Virus record (IMG/VR): IMGVR_UViG_3300020417_001896
Span: 1 to 61,332 of that record
Strand: one strand, 5' to 3'
Origin: a virus
Length of the DNA: 61,332 nucleotides
Shown here: one piece after another, positions 9,601 through 19,436 of the stretch
Layout of the letters: each line of letters opens with the position of its first letter
Numbering within the stretch: position 1 is the first letter of the stretch
Program-made: the position numbers and the translations under genes
The notes under the pieces: generated by a model
What the model was told of the DNA's origin: nothing
The model's database searches: none
What the model saw: only the letters and a program-made list of their open reading frames with translations

Positions 9601-12600
9601 CGCAAACATTAGTGTTCACTCCTATTTCGGAAAAGAACCCTCTTGAGGAAAAGTCTTCTCTTAGCAGGGTCTTGTTATCGTTTACATGGTTTAAAGTGTC
9701 TTCCACATGAGGATTAAATTGGAAGCTGACCTCTAAAGAAGTACCACGACCTAAAAATGCCTTTCTCTGATTATATGAGAGAACTGAAGTATCTATTTCG
9801 CAAGTGATACCACAAATTAAAGGTTGGTTAATTGTAGTGGAGACAGGGAACTTAGTGTATTGATCTTCAAGTGCATACTTAACTGACCATTTAATAAACT
9901 TTTCGTCGCTGTAAGACCCCCAAGCTGAGAAGCCCACTAGCGTAGATTGCGCTAATAGTGATCTACCAATTCTTATTCCGTTTGTGTTTGAGTCTGCGTT
10001 AAGTTGCTTGACAAGATTAACAGTTCCTTGGCTAGTCCAACTAGACAATACGGATTGTGGTACGACTACACCAATCTGATAATTTAAATTGAGTGCAGTT
10101 TCATCTTTAACTTCTAAACTTAACCACAAAGGAGAGGTTGGTTGATACCCTGTCATGTCAGTAACATCTGTCGTATAACTTAACCCTGCATAGTGGTTCG
10201 CCATTTCTGTTGTTAAGTTTTGTGGTAGAAATGGGTCAGGTAAGTGAATGTCGAAGTCTTCTTCAAGATCATCAAAGATCATTCTCTTACCATTAGAGTT
10301 AGCGTCCATACAGGCTTCTAGCACAGGAGCTTTTTCTCTCATAGGTAGAGGCAAGTTGTTTTCTCTATCCCATGTTCTTATATATTCTCCACTACGTTTG
10401 ATCTTCCTCACAACAGCGACATCAAATAGCTCAGTTAATGCTTCTACTTGAGCGTTTTCTTGTTTGAAGTTTACTTCGTAATCTTTTTGTATGCCAATAA
10501 TCACATACCAACCCACATACGCATATTCGTAAGTACCACAAATATAAATCTTACGCCCTACATCGCTATCTAAGAAATGATAGTTAGCGTCATATAAAAT
10601 AGCGTCAGCTTCCTTGATATATGTACTGTAAGGGGTTGTTGCGTTTTTATCATAAGGAACTGCCAACCCACCCTTAACAGATCGGTGTCCGAGTACAGGC
10701 ACGAACTCCACATTAGGAACAACTCTAAATTTATGTCCTAATAGGGGTCTGCGAACATATCCATTATGGGAAATGTCTCCAAACCCATTCTTTTGACTTG
10801 CGGCAGTCGCTCTGTCTAAACAGGTCTGCTCATAGTTGAAATGCTGAGATAAGTCATAAAGTAACTCAGGGCTTGTATTTCCATTATTTCCAATAACACT
10901 CCCTAAATTCATAGGTCTTATTGGAGGTACTTGGTAAAGATCAAGCGAGTTCGTAGTAAGATCACTTATAGAATCATACTCGTTAAACTTATGGTTATAA
11001 GAAACGAAGTCTCCTGGGGCCGATAGAGGCTTCAAGTGTGAGTGCCACCCTCTATATCTACCTACTTCACCAATAGTATAGAAAGCACCCGAAGAAACGT
11101 CTTCTAAGACCATTCCGTCCATAACTCTAAATTGAAATTCACTTGTTAAGTTAATGTCGGAGTTAGCTGTGAAGATATTATCAATTTGAGACTGTGTAAA
11201 ACCATCTGCAAGCAAGTCTGCGTCACTTAGATTAAACTCATAATCGTAGTTAGCAACACCACCAAACCCCCACTCTGGATGGACGTTTATATTGTTGTTA
11301 GAGCGTGGGTAAACAATCTTATGAATTCTTTGATTGCTTCCTGCACCTGTAATGTTTGTTGTCGAAGTAGATGGATATAAGTCTAAATAAGGCTCAGAAA
11401 GTGAGTAAGAAGCAATCCCATCTGCGAGCGAATGACCGATTAAAGTGGGGTCGAAAGTAGCTACATTAAAGAATAAGACTGATAAATCGGGTAGTCCTCC
11501 CGTTGAACCATTCGCAGTGCTCTCAACATAGAAATGATATATATTCTCAGGGAGAAGAAAATGACCTCCCGTGTTCCAAGTTGAAGTATTATTGGCAGGT
11601 AGATTTTGCTCTGTCTTTGCTTTTACAAAAGGTCTTCCATTTCCTGCGGGGTCAGTTTTCTGTTCTAAAGGTGCCGTGGCATTCGTATAGTTTACATTAA
11701 TATTAACGTATTGCTTACGACCATTCTTAGTTAAGTAAAAGACAGCGAATCCCTCAGTTGAGTCTGATCTAGCTGAGTAGTTATTGTAGTAAGCGTAAAC
11801 ATAAACAGTTTTAGTGGAAGTGTTGAACAAACCTAATTTCCCACCCCAATTGGGGTCAGAATTTGATCTTGAATGATGGTACGCTTGAGACAGAACCCCT
11901 GCGTCATACTCCCTATGTCTTTCAGTAGACCCCACTGAGTTAGTCTTTGGTGTGAGATTCCTAAGAAGTTGACCTGTCCCTCCTGCTTCTCGTTCAAAAA
12001 CTCCATGCTCTTGTAGTACATTACCTATAGTAATCGCAAAGTTGCCTCCATAAGCAAACTTAGAAGGACCGTTGTAGAACTCGTACAAAGGTAAGTCTGT
12101 GGGTGTCATTCCTGTTCTAATCTTAGACTTACTGCCGTAGGCAACGGAATCTGTATCTCCTGTGAACGAGTGGTCTTTTTCATACACTCGACCCCCCAAA
12201 GTTGATGGACCTTTGGGTAAGAGCAAACACTCTCCGTAAGCAGGTATTTCTAGCCCTCTCAAACCACGATCAGACTTAGCTCCCTTAGCCGTCGAAGCAA
12301 CGATGTCAGCCCCTGTAGCGTCTTGAGGTCTGAAAGCTCTTTCGTAGATTAAACCACCACCTGTTTTCACTCTTATCCCTGCGTTTACCCAAGGTAATAC
12401 CGTGTCGTTAGGGAGTGGTGGAGGTGGTGCATAAAGATAACTCTTTGGGAGTCTCATTTTAAAGCCATTACCATCATCTCTAGGGATAAGGTTTGGCAGT
12501 CCTGCTACACCTAAGAAATAAGTTAAATCCTGAGAGCTTCCTGTAGCACCAACACCCCATTCTCCAAACATACTCCATTTCTCACCGAATCGAAGTAGCC

Positions 12601-15600
12601 TAGACTGATAGTTCTTTGTCGTACCTGCTGAAACCTGCGCTTCAAACATACGAGCCACAGCACCATCAACTGTACGAGCGTCATCAATCACAAGATCAGA
12701 ATCATGCCCTGCAACGATCACATCTCCATAAAACTCTGTCCTATTGAAACGACTAGGTAAAGAAACTGCATTTCCGTCTCGGAGATCGAGCCTAGAGTCC
12801 ATCATTGGACTAGAGTAAAGGCTCAGACTTCCAAGGGAGTCAAAGTTCCCTTTCTGTGGGTGTACTCTGACTGCATTTCCTGAGACAACACCAAGACCAC
12901 CGTCAAGAACGACACCTAAACCGAACCTTTCGGGATAGCCGAGAGAGACATAGCCCGACTCTCCATTTTCAAAGAGTCTCTTTGTCTTAGAAGTAATCGC
13001 TTCGTCTAATCTGTCAGTACGCTCTGAGGAGTATACAACAAGACGAGCAGGTGAGTTCCCAATAAAGTCTCCTATCCTATTTCTAAGACTTGGGTCGCTA
13101 AATGTATACCCATATATACTCACACTCCCATTGTGAGTTATCTGAGCTACACTCGGTCCATAAGCAGCAGCAAAAGAAGCTACTGATGAAGTTACAAAGG
13201 CTAGTGAAGTAGTTTTACCTCGATGGTTCATATTTCGATGAACACCTAAAAGCCTCACACCTAAAGAATAAGCGTCCTGAGCTTCTGACGGTGAAACTAT
13301 AGAGTTAGGAGCAAATTCTACCTCACTCGGTGTGTCGCTATTTCCATACTCAGAGTAGGATAAGGGTAATATTTCAGCAGGTAGAGAGTCTTTCCCTAAT
13401 GCTCTTGGATTAATCTCTAACCCGTTCAAATCAGCAGGTGCGCCTGTAGGACTACCACCTTGATCAACTACGTCAAAGATGAAAACGTCTTGGAAGTTGT
13501 TACCTGTACTTCGCTTTAAGATTCTCCAACTATGACCCAATTTCGCAGTAGGCTTCTTCAACACGTTATGTGTGTAATAAGTTGTGTTATGAAGCAGTCC
13601 TGTAGGAGTGAGAGCTTTTCCATCTTGGTTGGATTGAGAACTGTCGGGGTATATTGACCGAACCTCATCAGACTCTACTCTGACCATGATATTCGCCACT
13701 ATAGTGTTAAGCGAAGATCGAGTGTGCGCTGAGTAGTCAGAACCGTACCCATGAAGAGTATTTCGGCTACCCTGACCTGACTCTAAGTCTGAAGCGTCTA
13801 CAGGCATGAGAACAGGGGTGTCGATGATCTTATAAACGCCCCAATTGTCTACATGATCTACGTCTGTACTCCCATCGGTGTGCTTATAATCAAACAGCGC
13901 AACGTAAGCGTTCTTTAGTACAGGGAGAGCCATTGTCGCTAAGTCTGAGGAAGCAAACTGACCCATGTGAAATAAGGTGCTTCCAACGTCAGCTTCTGTT
14001 CCGTATTGACCTGGGAAGTTAGCAGTTACTTGTCTGTCCGTAGCACCTACAGGGTTAGCTAAGTCTTTACCTAGACTGTTAGAAATACCCTTAAGGTCTG
14101 CGAGAGTAAGACCCAAAGAAATAGTTGCTGTGCGCCTTACTGAAGCGTCTGTGATCACACTTGAACTTGATGGGTTCGGAGGTCCAAATAAACCAATGCC
14201 CGATGGAGTGTGCGCCCCACCTTGAGATTTCAAGTCATAAGTATTGAAACCACTCGCTGATTTCTGAGCTTGAAGTGCTGAGGTGGTCGGTCCCGTTCCT
14301 GTCTCATTGTAAGGCAAGAAAGGTGAAGTAACATCAAGAGTTTCCTCTGCATTAGAAATGAGATAGTCAGTGTTCGTAGGTGGCGCATAATCCGTGTGCA
14401 TAACAAACGCTGTGTTGTCATCGCTACCTAAGATTCTGAGGTTGCGAATAAAGAGCTGAACATCACCTGAAACACGAAGACCTGAGCTTCCACCAAAAGT
14501 GGCAGACTTGTAATCAGAACGCTTGTCCATTTCCCTTGAGAGTTGACCGATTGTACTAGAAGAAGAGCCTCCTGTACCTGTTGGCAAACTCACATAAGAG
14601 AACACTCCATGATCAAGGAAAGTTTCAAAGGTTCTAAGCTCATCATAGTTGTTGATGTCTTGCCCACCTCTATAAATCGAAGTCCCTAGCCCTCCCGAAA
14701 TGGAAGCAAAGCTAATCCCTGAATAATTCTGAGGAAGGCCATTAAGTAAACCAATCCTACCTCCCGAAATGAGAGAAGCACTGTTAGACCCTAATTCCCC
14801 AAAACCTCCATCAACAGCACCCGTATCTCTATTCTCAAGGAAATGAGTTGTGCTTTGGAGGTTGGGGACAGCAGAAGCTGTCAAAAGACTTCTTAAGTTA
14901 CCTTGAGTCCAAAAGAAGTTATTGCCACCAACGAGAGACACTTTGAAGAGATTAGACCCCCCAATCTCCGCATATTCTGCGTGGAATACAGGAGGTTCAT
15001 CTACTGTGGCTTGGTGAGTGAACAAGGGTTGCCAATAAGAAGACTCAGAGAAGCCACCGTACTGACCGTTAACTGAGGTTAGAACCGCTTTATATTCGTA
15101 GATACCATCAGTGCTTTCAGACTTATCTAATACCTTAGCTTTAGCTGACTGACGGTTTTGCCATGTGTTCGGGCTTTCTGTTTTAGTAATCTGTGAAAAA
15201 ATATGGAAGTCGTCTCCAACCTCAATCACTGAGGGAGAGTAAAGGCTTCTAGCAAAGTATTCTGAGGTGATCGAAACCACCATGTCTTCATAGCCCTTAT
15301 GGTTAGGACTCATAAGAGGTCTTGAGAAGCTACTACGCTCTCTCTTATTTGCAGAGAAAGTACAGATCAACCCTAAGTAGCTAGAGGCCGTATTTAAAGA
15401 GCTTGTGGGATAAACGTAATCACGAGACACCCATGTATATAGCCCTAAGTCTTCCTCGCTCAAATCATCATCAGAGTTGAATGAGAAAGAGGGGTTATCG
15501 AGCCAATGCCCTTGGGTCAAATAATCAAACGATTCAAGTGCCGACTTATCCACTGAGGCTATATCAAAAGGGAGCAAGTCAAAGTATTTCCCTGAACCGA

Positions 15601-18600
15601 TATATTCGTTTACAGAGAGTTTATTTCTGAGAGGACTTCCTGCTCGTCTTTCATTGCCGTCATACATACCGCTTTCTAAGTAGAAAGTCGCATTAGACGT
15701 AAGCGTCTGATCATAAATTAACCTAGAGCTACCAACCAAAGGTCCAATCGGCAAGAAGCCATTTCTATCGAAAGCTAAGACTGTGTGGTTAGCCTCAGCC
15801 ATAGCGTCTACACTACGAGTCTGCCAAGTTTCTCCATCGGGTAAGGTAGAAGACTCCCAATAAAGACCAATACGATGGTAGTTGCTACCAAACATACCAT
15901 TGAAGACTTTATCAGATTGGAGTTGTTCAGCAGAGCCAATAGAAGCGATTACATTGATGAGTTGGTTCTCACTCTTAATCGCTTCTGCCTTGATAGTAGT
16001 TGCACTAACCGTACCCTCGACAACAGGGATTTTACCACAACCACGACCCGTACAAATAAGAGCAACAGTTATTTTATCTAGGTTGCTTATTGTATCTAAA
16101 CCATAGTTAGGGTGTCTAGGGTCAGTAGAAGTTACCCAAAGAACTTGTCTCTCACCTCGTACTGTATGATTAGTGTAAGCGTCAATCTTAGCTTGAAGAC
16201 CCGTGTTAATCGTATCATCACCATTATCATGGTCTTGGTGGAAGCCCTCATAAAAACCTGCTCTATTTAAGAGTCTAGCGGCGTGTCCGAAATACAAGTC
16301 TTCATTAAGAGCGTCACAAAGTGCCTGAGCTTGTTCTCTATGCGCTGTTATGGTTTGACTTGAGAGTGTAGTTGGCAGGGTACTCTCAGGGAGTGTGATT
16401 GCAGGAACTTTAATCGCTACTGTAACCCACTTATTTCCACCAACTTCTTCAAGAGATAATAAGTATCTGAATGCTGGAATAACCCCTGCCGTAGCCAAGT
16501 TTGTTGTGATGTCTTCAATAGAAATAGATTCTACATAAGAATACGCAGGAAATACGCTTGGGCTACGCCCTGCAAGCATAATCGAACTAGTGTTGGTTCT
16601 AGCGAAGTATAACCTGCCTGACTCATAGTCATTAGGGTATTGCGCTACAGCGGCTGTATTGAGTGCAGAGGTAAGAAGCTCAGAAGTTAAGCTACCTCCC
16701 GTAGCATTCTTATAGGAAATGAATTTACTCTGCCAAGGGTTAGCAGATGTCCCTGCATGGTCAAGACCTAAAACAACTCTCTGATTGTTTGTAAAAGTAG
16801 ATACTTGAGCTGATCTAATCGCCCCACCCTCTACGTTCAGATAAAGACCTGTCATGTTCGGGTTAGACTCAAAGAGACTTGTATCGAACTGCATATAGTC
16901 TGAGTCGTTTGTTCGATCTCCTAAGTCATTGCTAGTAGATAAAGCTACGAGAGGTTTGACTGTGAAAGTATCAGTTGGGATTTCTGTTACATTAGACGCA
17001 ACAAGATCACCCCTAGTGATGGACAAACCGATCTCATACTTATCTGAGTCAATAACCCATTTCTTTGAGTCCGAGTCGTACAATAGAGTGGACTCATCAG
17101 TACGCAAACCACTAACTGAAAGAGACATACTCCCATCAGCATTGTAAGAAATAGAACCGTCTGTGAAAGAAATGCCTTCACTACGGGCTGATCTTCCTGC
17201 AAGGACTGATTGCTTGTAAGAGAGCTTCCCATGTCTTGAGAAGTTAAACACCGTATCAGAGGAAATCTTTGTACCGTAAGCTGTACCATCAAAGTCTATA
17301 ATTAACTTGTCGAGCTTCACACCATTGTTTTGGTTAGAAGCACCTCGATAAAAGAACCTAAGAGTTACTCTCTCACCGAGGGAGAAGCTGTCCACCTCAG
17401 CTTCGATAACACCTGTTTGTGGTATGTCGCTGATCGACAAAGACGGAATGAAGACTGAGTTTGTACCGTCCCAAAATGTACTATGGTCTGCTTCAGAAAT
17501 GTCTAGCAGATGAGTTGCAGGGGTCGAACTTGTGTAAGTAAGAATCTGAGGGATTTTAGGAAGCTGAAATGCTCCTTTTTCCATGCCGTCTTCTAAAGTA
17601 GTAAGACGAATCCCATAGCTCGCTTCCTGCGCTAAAGGAACACAGGAAATGAAAAGAACTGTTCTTTTGAGAGGGTTTGTTGAGTGATCTGTCACTGCTT
17701 GAGTCTGAGTGTATGCACTCTTGAAATAAACAGTAGCTCCCTCGTAATCAACCTCATAAAGTTCGGGTGATAATGGGTTGTCATAATCAGCTACAAGCGA
17801 GGTAGTATCAGACGAAACTTTAGCAGGGTAAACAATAACCTCAAAACCCAACTCTGATAGGTTCGATGGTGAGTTCCCATAAATAAGAGAGTTCCCGTCC
17901 CAAGTACAAACACTCCCTCTCTGTAAAGAAGACTGATTGATCGAAGCTCCCTCACCAATGCTTGTTGAGTTAGGAGAGATAAGACCTTTAACTCTAGCTG
18001 ACTCGATCTCTACAGTCTGCGCTACTTTACTAGAAAGAAGCTCAGAAATAGACCTGTGTATCGTAAACTCCACCTTGAGTTCGTTTATGTAAGTTGGATT
18101 CCAAACTACATTTCCTGAGACATGGTTCTGCTCTGAAACTCTTTTAAGTTTGATATTTCTAGGGCTAGAACCAACACCGTCTATCTCTAGGATTTCAAAG
18201 TAGCCGTAGTAGGCATTTCTCTCAGTCTCTGTTAAAGGAGTTGTGGCATTAGAGTCATCTACTTTAACTATTCTGAGTAGCTTCCCAACAACAGTGCTAT
18301 AAATGTTAGAAGGATTTTGAAGCGTAGCGAGGTTCTGATCTCTAAGGCGATTGAGAGCGTCTATTTCCTCAGTCTCTATATGGAACTCACCTGCAACGGG
18401 AGAACCTGCTTGGACAATAGAACCTTTCAGATTAACTGCCTCTCCATGAGCCATCGGTACAGGAACAGGGGTGTTAATCGTAGACCCGTAAGAGGAAGCT
18501 ACACCTGCATAAGTTGACGCATGGAAATCGCCTGCTTTCCAATTAGAAAGAGGTGGCTCGAAATCAAGAGAGCTTGATTTCTCAGGAGGCATAATAAAGA

Positions 18601-19381
18601 AAGTTGTCCCCTCAGACTTAGGTGCTTCTAAGAGACGAGAGGTCTTCTTACGGAGGAATGTAATCCCTGCTACTTTTCCTGATGGAGAAGAAAAGATTTT
18701 ACCTAGAGGAGTGCTGTCTTCAATTGTAATGGTAGTGCTAGAAAGCTGTTTAACTTTGAATACTTCTAGCTCTATTCTATCGGGAGGTAAAACTGAGGGT
18801 GAGACAAGACCTACAGGGTTGTAGCTTGAGTCCCATGCTTCATAAAAACTACCCACATGAGAAACGATAAGATACAGACCTCCATGATCTGCATTCAATT
18901 CCTGTAACGAAATGACTTCGGGACTCTGAGAAGACAGGTTGGTAAGACCGTACTCTGTCTCAATAGTCTTAGTTGAGTGCTGTATCGTTAATGTATTTGT
19001 AAAAGAGTCTATGAACCAAGTCCAATCAACATGAGGGGACTTGAGAGTTGGACCTACGACTTCAAAGGAAATGGGCGCACCTAATGTTGGCGCACCTTTC
19101 TCTCCAATACGGCTTGTGTTTTCTCCGTAAGGTATGAAGTCAATATCGCCAAGGCCGACTTGACCTAAACTAGTCCTAATCTTAGCTTCGCTTGAGGTGG
19201 CTGTAGCGTCTTCTACGAGATACTCACTAGCCCAAGACCCGTTTAACTTTGTTAAGCCCGTCTTTACTTCATCTGCTCTTACAACTCTATCTCGCTGAAA
19301 AGGTTCAGAAGTAGAGTTGTTAGTGGCTTGGATTCCTTGCTCAGATTTCTTTAGACGATCAAGATCAGTAGTAGAAGCCAT
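6632..19381 (-). CDS. Giant virion surface/tail-fibre-like protein (4249 aa)
   Basis: One uninterrupted frame of 12.75 kb, about a fifth of the window. It is Ser/Thr/Asn/Gly/Tyr-rich, with very few cysteines, no signal peptide and no hydrophobic membrane segment, and looks almost wholly beta. The first 60 residues are charged and helix-like (TDLDRLKKSEQGIQ), typical of an attachment region before repeated beta domains. Many segments resemble lectin-like or jelly-roll modules (short aromatic-rich strands with D/N-rich turns), but I cannot name a fold. GAGGG lies about 9 bases upstream of the start. It sits in the same operon as the baseplate genes and just downstream of the 1378-aa gene. A host-binding fibre or a very large baseplate appendage is the best inference; no catalytic motif was recognised. 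Confidence 0.78.
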   Translation of the reverse strand: MASTTDLDRLKKSEQGIQATNNSTSEPFQRDRVVRADEVKTGLTKLNGSWASEYLVEDATATSSEAKIRTSLGQVGLGDIDFIPYGENTSRIGEKGAPTLGAPISFEVVGPTLKSPHVDWTWFIDSFTNTLTIQHSTKTIETEYGLTNLSSQSPEVISLQELNADHGGLYLIVSHVGSFYEAWDSSYNPVGLVSPSVLPPDRIELEVFKVKQLSSTTITIEDSTPLGKIFSSPSGKVAGITFLRKKTSRLLEAPKSEGTTFFIMPPEKSSSLDFEPPLSNWKAGDFHASTYAGVASSYGSTINTPVPVPMAHGEAVNLKGSIVQAGSPVAGEFHIETEEIDALNRLRDQNLATLQNPSNIYSTVVGKLLRIVKVDDSNATTPLTETERNAYYGYFEILEIDGVGSSPRNIKLKRVSEQNHVSGNVVWNPTYINELKVEFTIHRSISELLSSKVAQTVEIESARVKGLISPNSTSIGEGASINQSSLQRGSVCTWDGNSLIYGNSPSNLSELGFEVIVYPAKVSSDTTSLVADYDNPLSPELYEVDYEGATVYFKSAYTQTQAVTDHSTNPLKRTVLFISCVPLAQEASYGIRLTTLEDGMEKGAFQLPKIPQILTYTSSTPATHLLDISEADHSTFWDGTNSVFIPSLSISDIPQTGVIEAEVDSFSLGERVTLRFFYRGASNQNNGVKLDKLIIDFDGTAYGTKISSDTVFNFSRHGKLSYKQSVLAGRSARSEGISFTDGSISYNADGSMSLSVSGLRTDESTLLYDSDSKKWVIDSDKYEIGLSITRGDLVASNVTEIPTDTFTVKPLVALSTSNDLGDRTNDSDYMQFDTSLFESNPNMTGLYLNVEGGAIRSAQVSTFTNNQRVVLGLDHAGTSANPWQSKFISYKNATGGSLTSELLTSALNTAAVAQYPNDYESGRLYFARTNTSSIMLAGRSPSVFPAYSYVESISIEDITTNLATAGVIPAFRYLLSLEEVGGNKWVTVAIKVPAITLPESTLPTTLSSQTITAHREQAQALCDALNEDLYFGHAARLLNRAGFYEGFHQDHDNGDDTINTGLQAKIDAYTNHTVRGERQVLWVTSTDPRHPNYGLDTISNLDKITVALICTGRGCGKIPVVEGTVSATTIKAEAIKSENQLINVIASIGSAEQLQSDKVFNGMFGSNYHRIGLYWESSTLPDGETWQTRSVDAMAEANHTVLAFDRNGFLPIGPLVGSSRLIYDQTLTSNATFYLESGMYDGNERRAGSPLRNKLSVNEYIGSGKYFDLLPFDIASVDKSALESFDYLTQGHWLDNPSFSFNSDDDLSEEDLGLYTWVSRDYVYPTSSLNTASSYLGLICTFSANKRERSSFSRPLMSPNHKGYEDMVVSITSEYFARSLYSPSVIEVGDDFHIFSQITKTESPNTWQNRQSAKAKVLDKSESTDGIYEYKAVLTSVNGQYGGFSESSYWQPLFTHQATVDEPPVFHAEYAEIGGSNLFKVSLVGGNNFFWTQGNLRSLLTASAVPNLQSTTHFLENRDTGAVDGGFGELGSNSASLISGGRIGLLNGLPQNYSGISFASISGGLGTSIYRGGQDINNYDELRTFETFLDHGVFSYVSLPTGTGGSSSSTIGQLSREMDKRSDYKSATFGGSSGLRVSGDVQLFIRNLRILGSDDNTAFVMHTDYAPPTNTDYLISNAEETLDVTSPFLPYNETGTGPTTSALQAQKSASGFNTYDLKSQGGAHTPSGIGLFGPPNPSSSSVITDASVRRTATISLGLTLADLKGISNSLGKDLANPVGATDRQVTANFPGQYGTEADVGSTLFHMGQFASSDLATMALPVLKNAYVALFDYKHTDGSTDVDHVDNWGVYKIIDTPVLMPVDASDLESGQGSRNTLHGYGSDYSAHTRSSLNTIVANIMVRVESDEVRSIYPDSSQSNQDGKALTPTGLLHNTTYYTHNVLKKPTAKLGHSWRILKRSTGNNFQDVFIFDVVDQGGSPTGAPADLNGLEINPRALGKDSLPAEILPLSYSEYGNSDTPSEVEFAPNSIVSPSEAQDAYSLGVRLLGVHRNMNHRGKTTSLAFVTSSVASFAAAYGPSVAQITHNGSVSIYGYTFSDPSLRNRIGDFIGNSPARLVVYSSERTDRLDEAITSKTKRLFENGESGYVSLGYPERFGLGVVLDGGLGVVSGNAVRVHPQKGNFDSLGSLSLYSSPMMDSRLDLRDGNAVSLPSRFNRTEFYGDVIVAGHDSDLVIDDARTVDGAVARMFEAQVSAGTTKNYQSRLLRFGEKWSMFGEWGVGATGSSQDLTYFLGVAGLPNLIPRDDGNGFKMRLPKSYLYAPPPPLPNDTVLPWVNAGIRVKTGGGLIYERAFRPQDATGADIVASTAKGAKSDRGLRGLEIPAYGECLLLPKGPSTLGGRVYEKDHSFTGDTDSVAYGSKSKIRTGMTPTDLPLYEFYNGPSKFAYGGNFAITIGNVLQEHGVFEREAGGTGQLLRNLTPKTNSVGSTERHREYDAGVLSQAYHHSRSNSDPNWGGKLGLFNTSTKTVYVYAYYNNYSARSDSTEGFAVFYLTKNGRKQYVNINVNYTNATAPLEQKTDPAGNGRPFVKAKTEQNLPANNTSTWNTGGHFLLPENIYHFYVESTANGSTGGLPDLSVLFFNVATFDPTLIGHSLADGIASYSLSEPYLDLYPSTSTTNITGAGSNQRIHKIVYPRSNNNINVHPEWGFGGVANYDYEFNLSDADLLADGFTQSQIDNIFTANSDINLTSEFQFRVMDGMVLEDVSSGAFYTIGEVGRYRGWHSHLKPLSAPGDFVSYNHKFNEYDSISDLTTNSLDLYQVPPIRPMNLGSVIGNNGNTSPELLYDLSQHFNYEQTCLDRATAASQKNGFGDISHNGYVRRPLLGHKFRVVPNVEFVPVLGHRSVKGGLAVPYDKNATTPYSTYIKEADAILYDANYHFLDSDVGRKIYICGTYEYAYVGWYVIIGIQKDYEVNFKQENAQVEALTELFDVAVVRKIKRSGEYIRTWDRENNLPLPMREKAPVLEACMDANSNGKRMIFDDLEEDFDIHLPDPFLPQNLTTEMANHYAGLSYTTDVTDMTGYQPTSPLWLSLEVKDETALNLNYQIGVVVPQSVLSSWTSQGTVNLVKQLNADSNTNGIRIGRSLLAQSTLVGFSAWGSYSDEKFIKWSVKYALEDQYTKFPVSTTINQPLICGITCEIDTSVLSYNQRKAFLGRGTSLEVSFQFNPHVEDTLNHVNDNKTLLREDFSSRGFFSEIGVNTNVCVSWADKNSYLPNQFVGYHTNASTTEYSYSVYQSDQSATDYNISLKQWSTQGISLSSLPTSQSTTGGIRWVFSAPLLEENVGSYVHLTKPRPYRFGQPTHTQQLRLNSLTSRYSVNHLANPHSWLSGWQRIKDLDSAQGNEPFDLGTDIFRVNRCPSTGDILLGGDCESYSVEDIICRTRGGFTQKGIEISYSPLSVMGNWPDSYTNGLPNTGALNYPIMYALQPIAREKIVSISPTSASSSVVMAHGQYGQAPMVVPASPLALDTVNAINVSGSTATLNTADYGEDFVFGERLMMDVSRPWLLMGRDNASQTHRFKNLAVTSITDLESEITFPSVAYPSNTPGSPHSVIQGNAIESGNSDSFLSYSTYEKNLAGLTDYLSAIYTWTPSGEWWQLQSPLYFGFKGAFLNESTQHPTLRIDLTESFTQASASGSGLNSPYIGRTPKGARLNRIWVNFGVDGDDSEMPGSLFSENSREFYNSVNGTRYNDLDNTTLRTKRINKTETSTDYEYWSWRKRNSSMTFNLVVELPGSIANSEDNFYMDEEGSSWSEISVEEYSFSPLGGSNGTAFGGRSPTASYNHSSNSTRIADGVLKGKPRFKGGTVVVPLYVNREAGDLMPNVMERFVTVGPTRFKYQELAKTKDWSVGDSKYGFGAKGNFHTSFISSVDVEGDDTFDYKELTYPDLDINSFTPMLWGGQNFYSSDNEIDNFITVGNSQKNASLATFKDVRSASVLGTPLPRSSRVSGGVLSSFSSGIYSDTSIFDPVYTNFEMAVHAPATTGITIAHSSTNEMVEGKAAVASSGSFGFPATGITSQENFIKILGQAKSSHHSFTMALTPVGDFFEAPSGAINMPKVAGLNALAPKDATGANDIYSDGHRNFASLGRYGRSLNVSTGTEPKDRRFKVGNWLDHILEYYGIPAQSGSMLPPGARVFLEVTVPWGRRPFLVGGELLPHYNFSNNGAWVSSVKCAFEVETADGTAWTQDVNTMGED

Positions 19382-19436
19382 ATTCTATTTCCCTCTTTTA
19401 ATATTTTACATGAGCCATGTGTAATAGAGCTACCTA

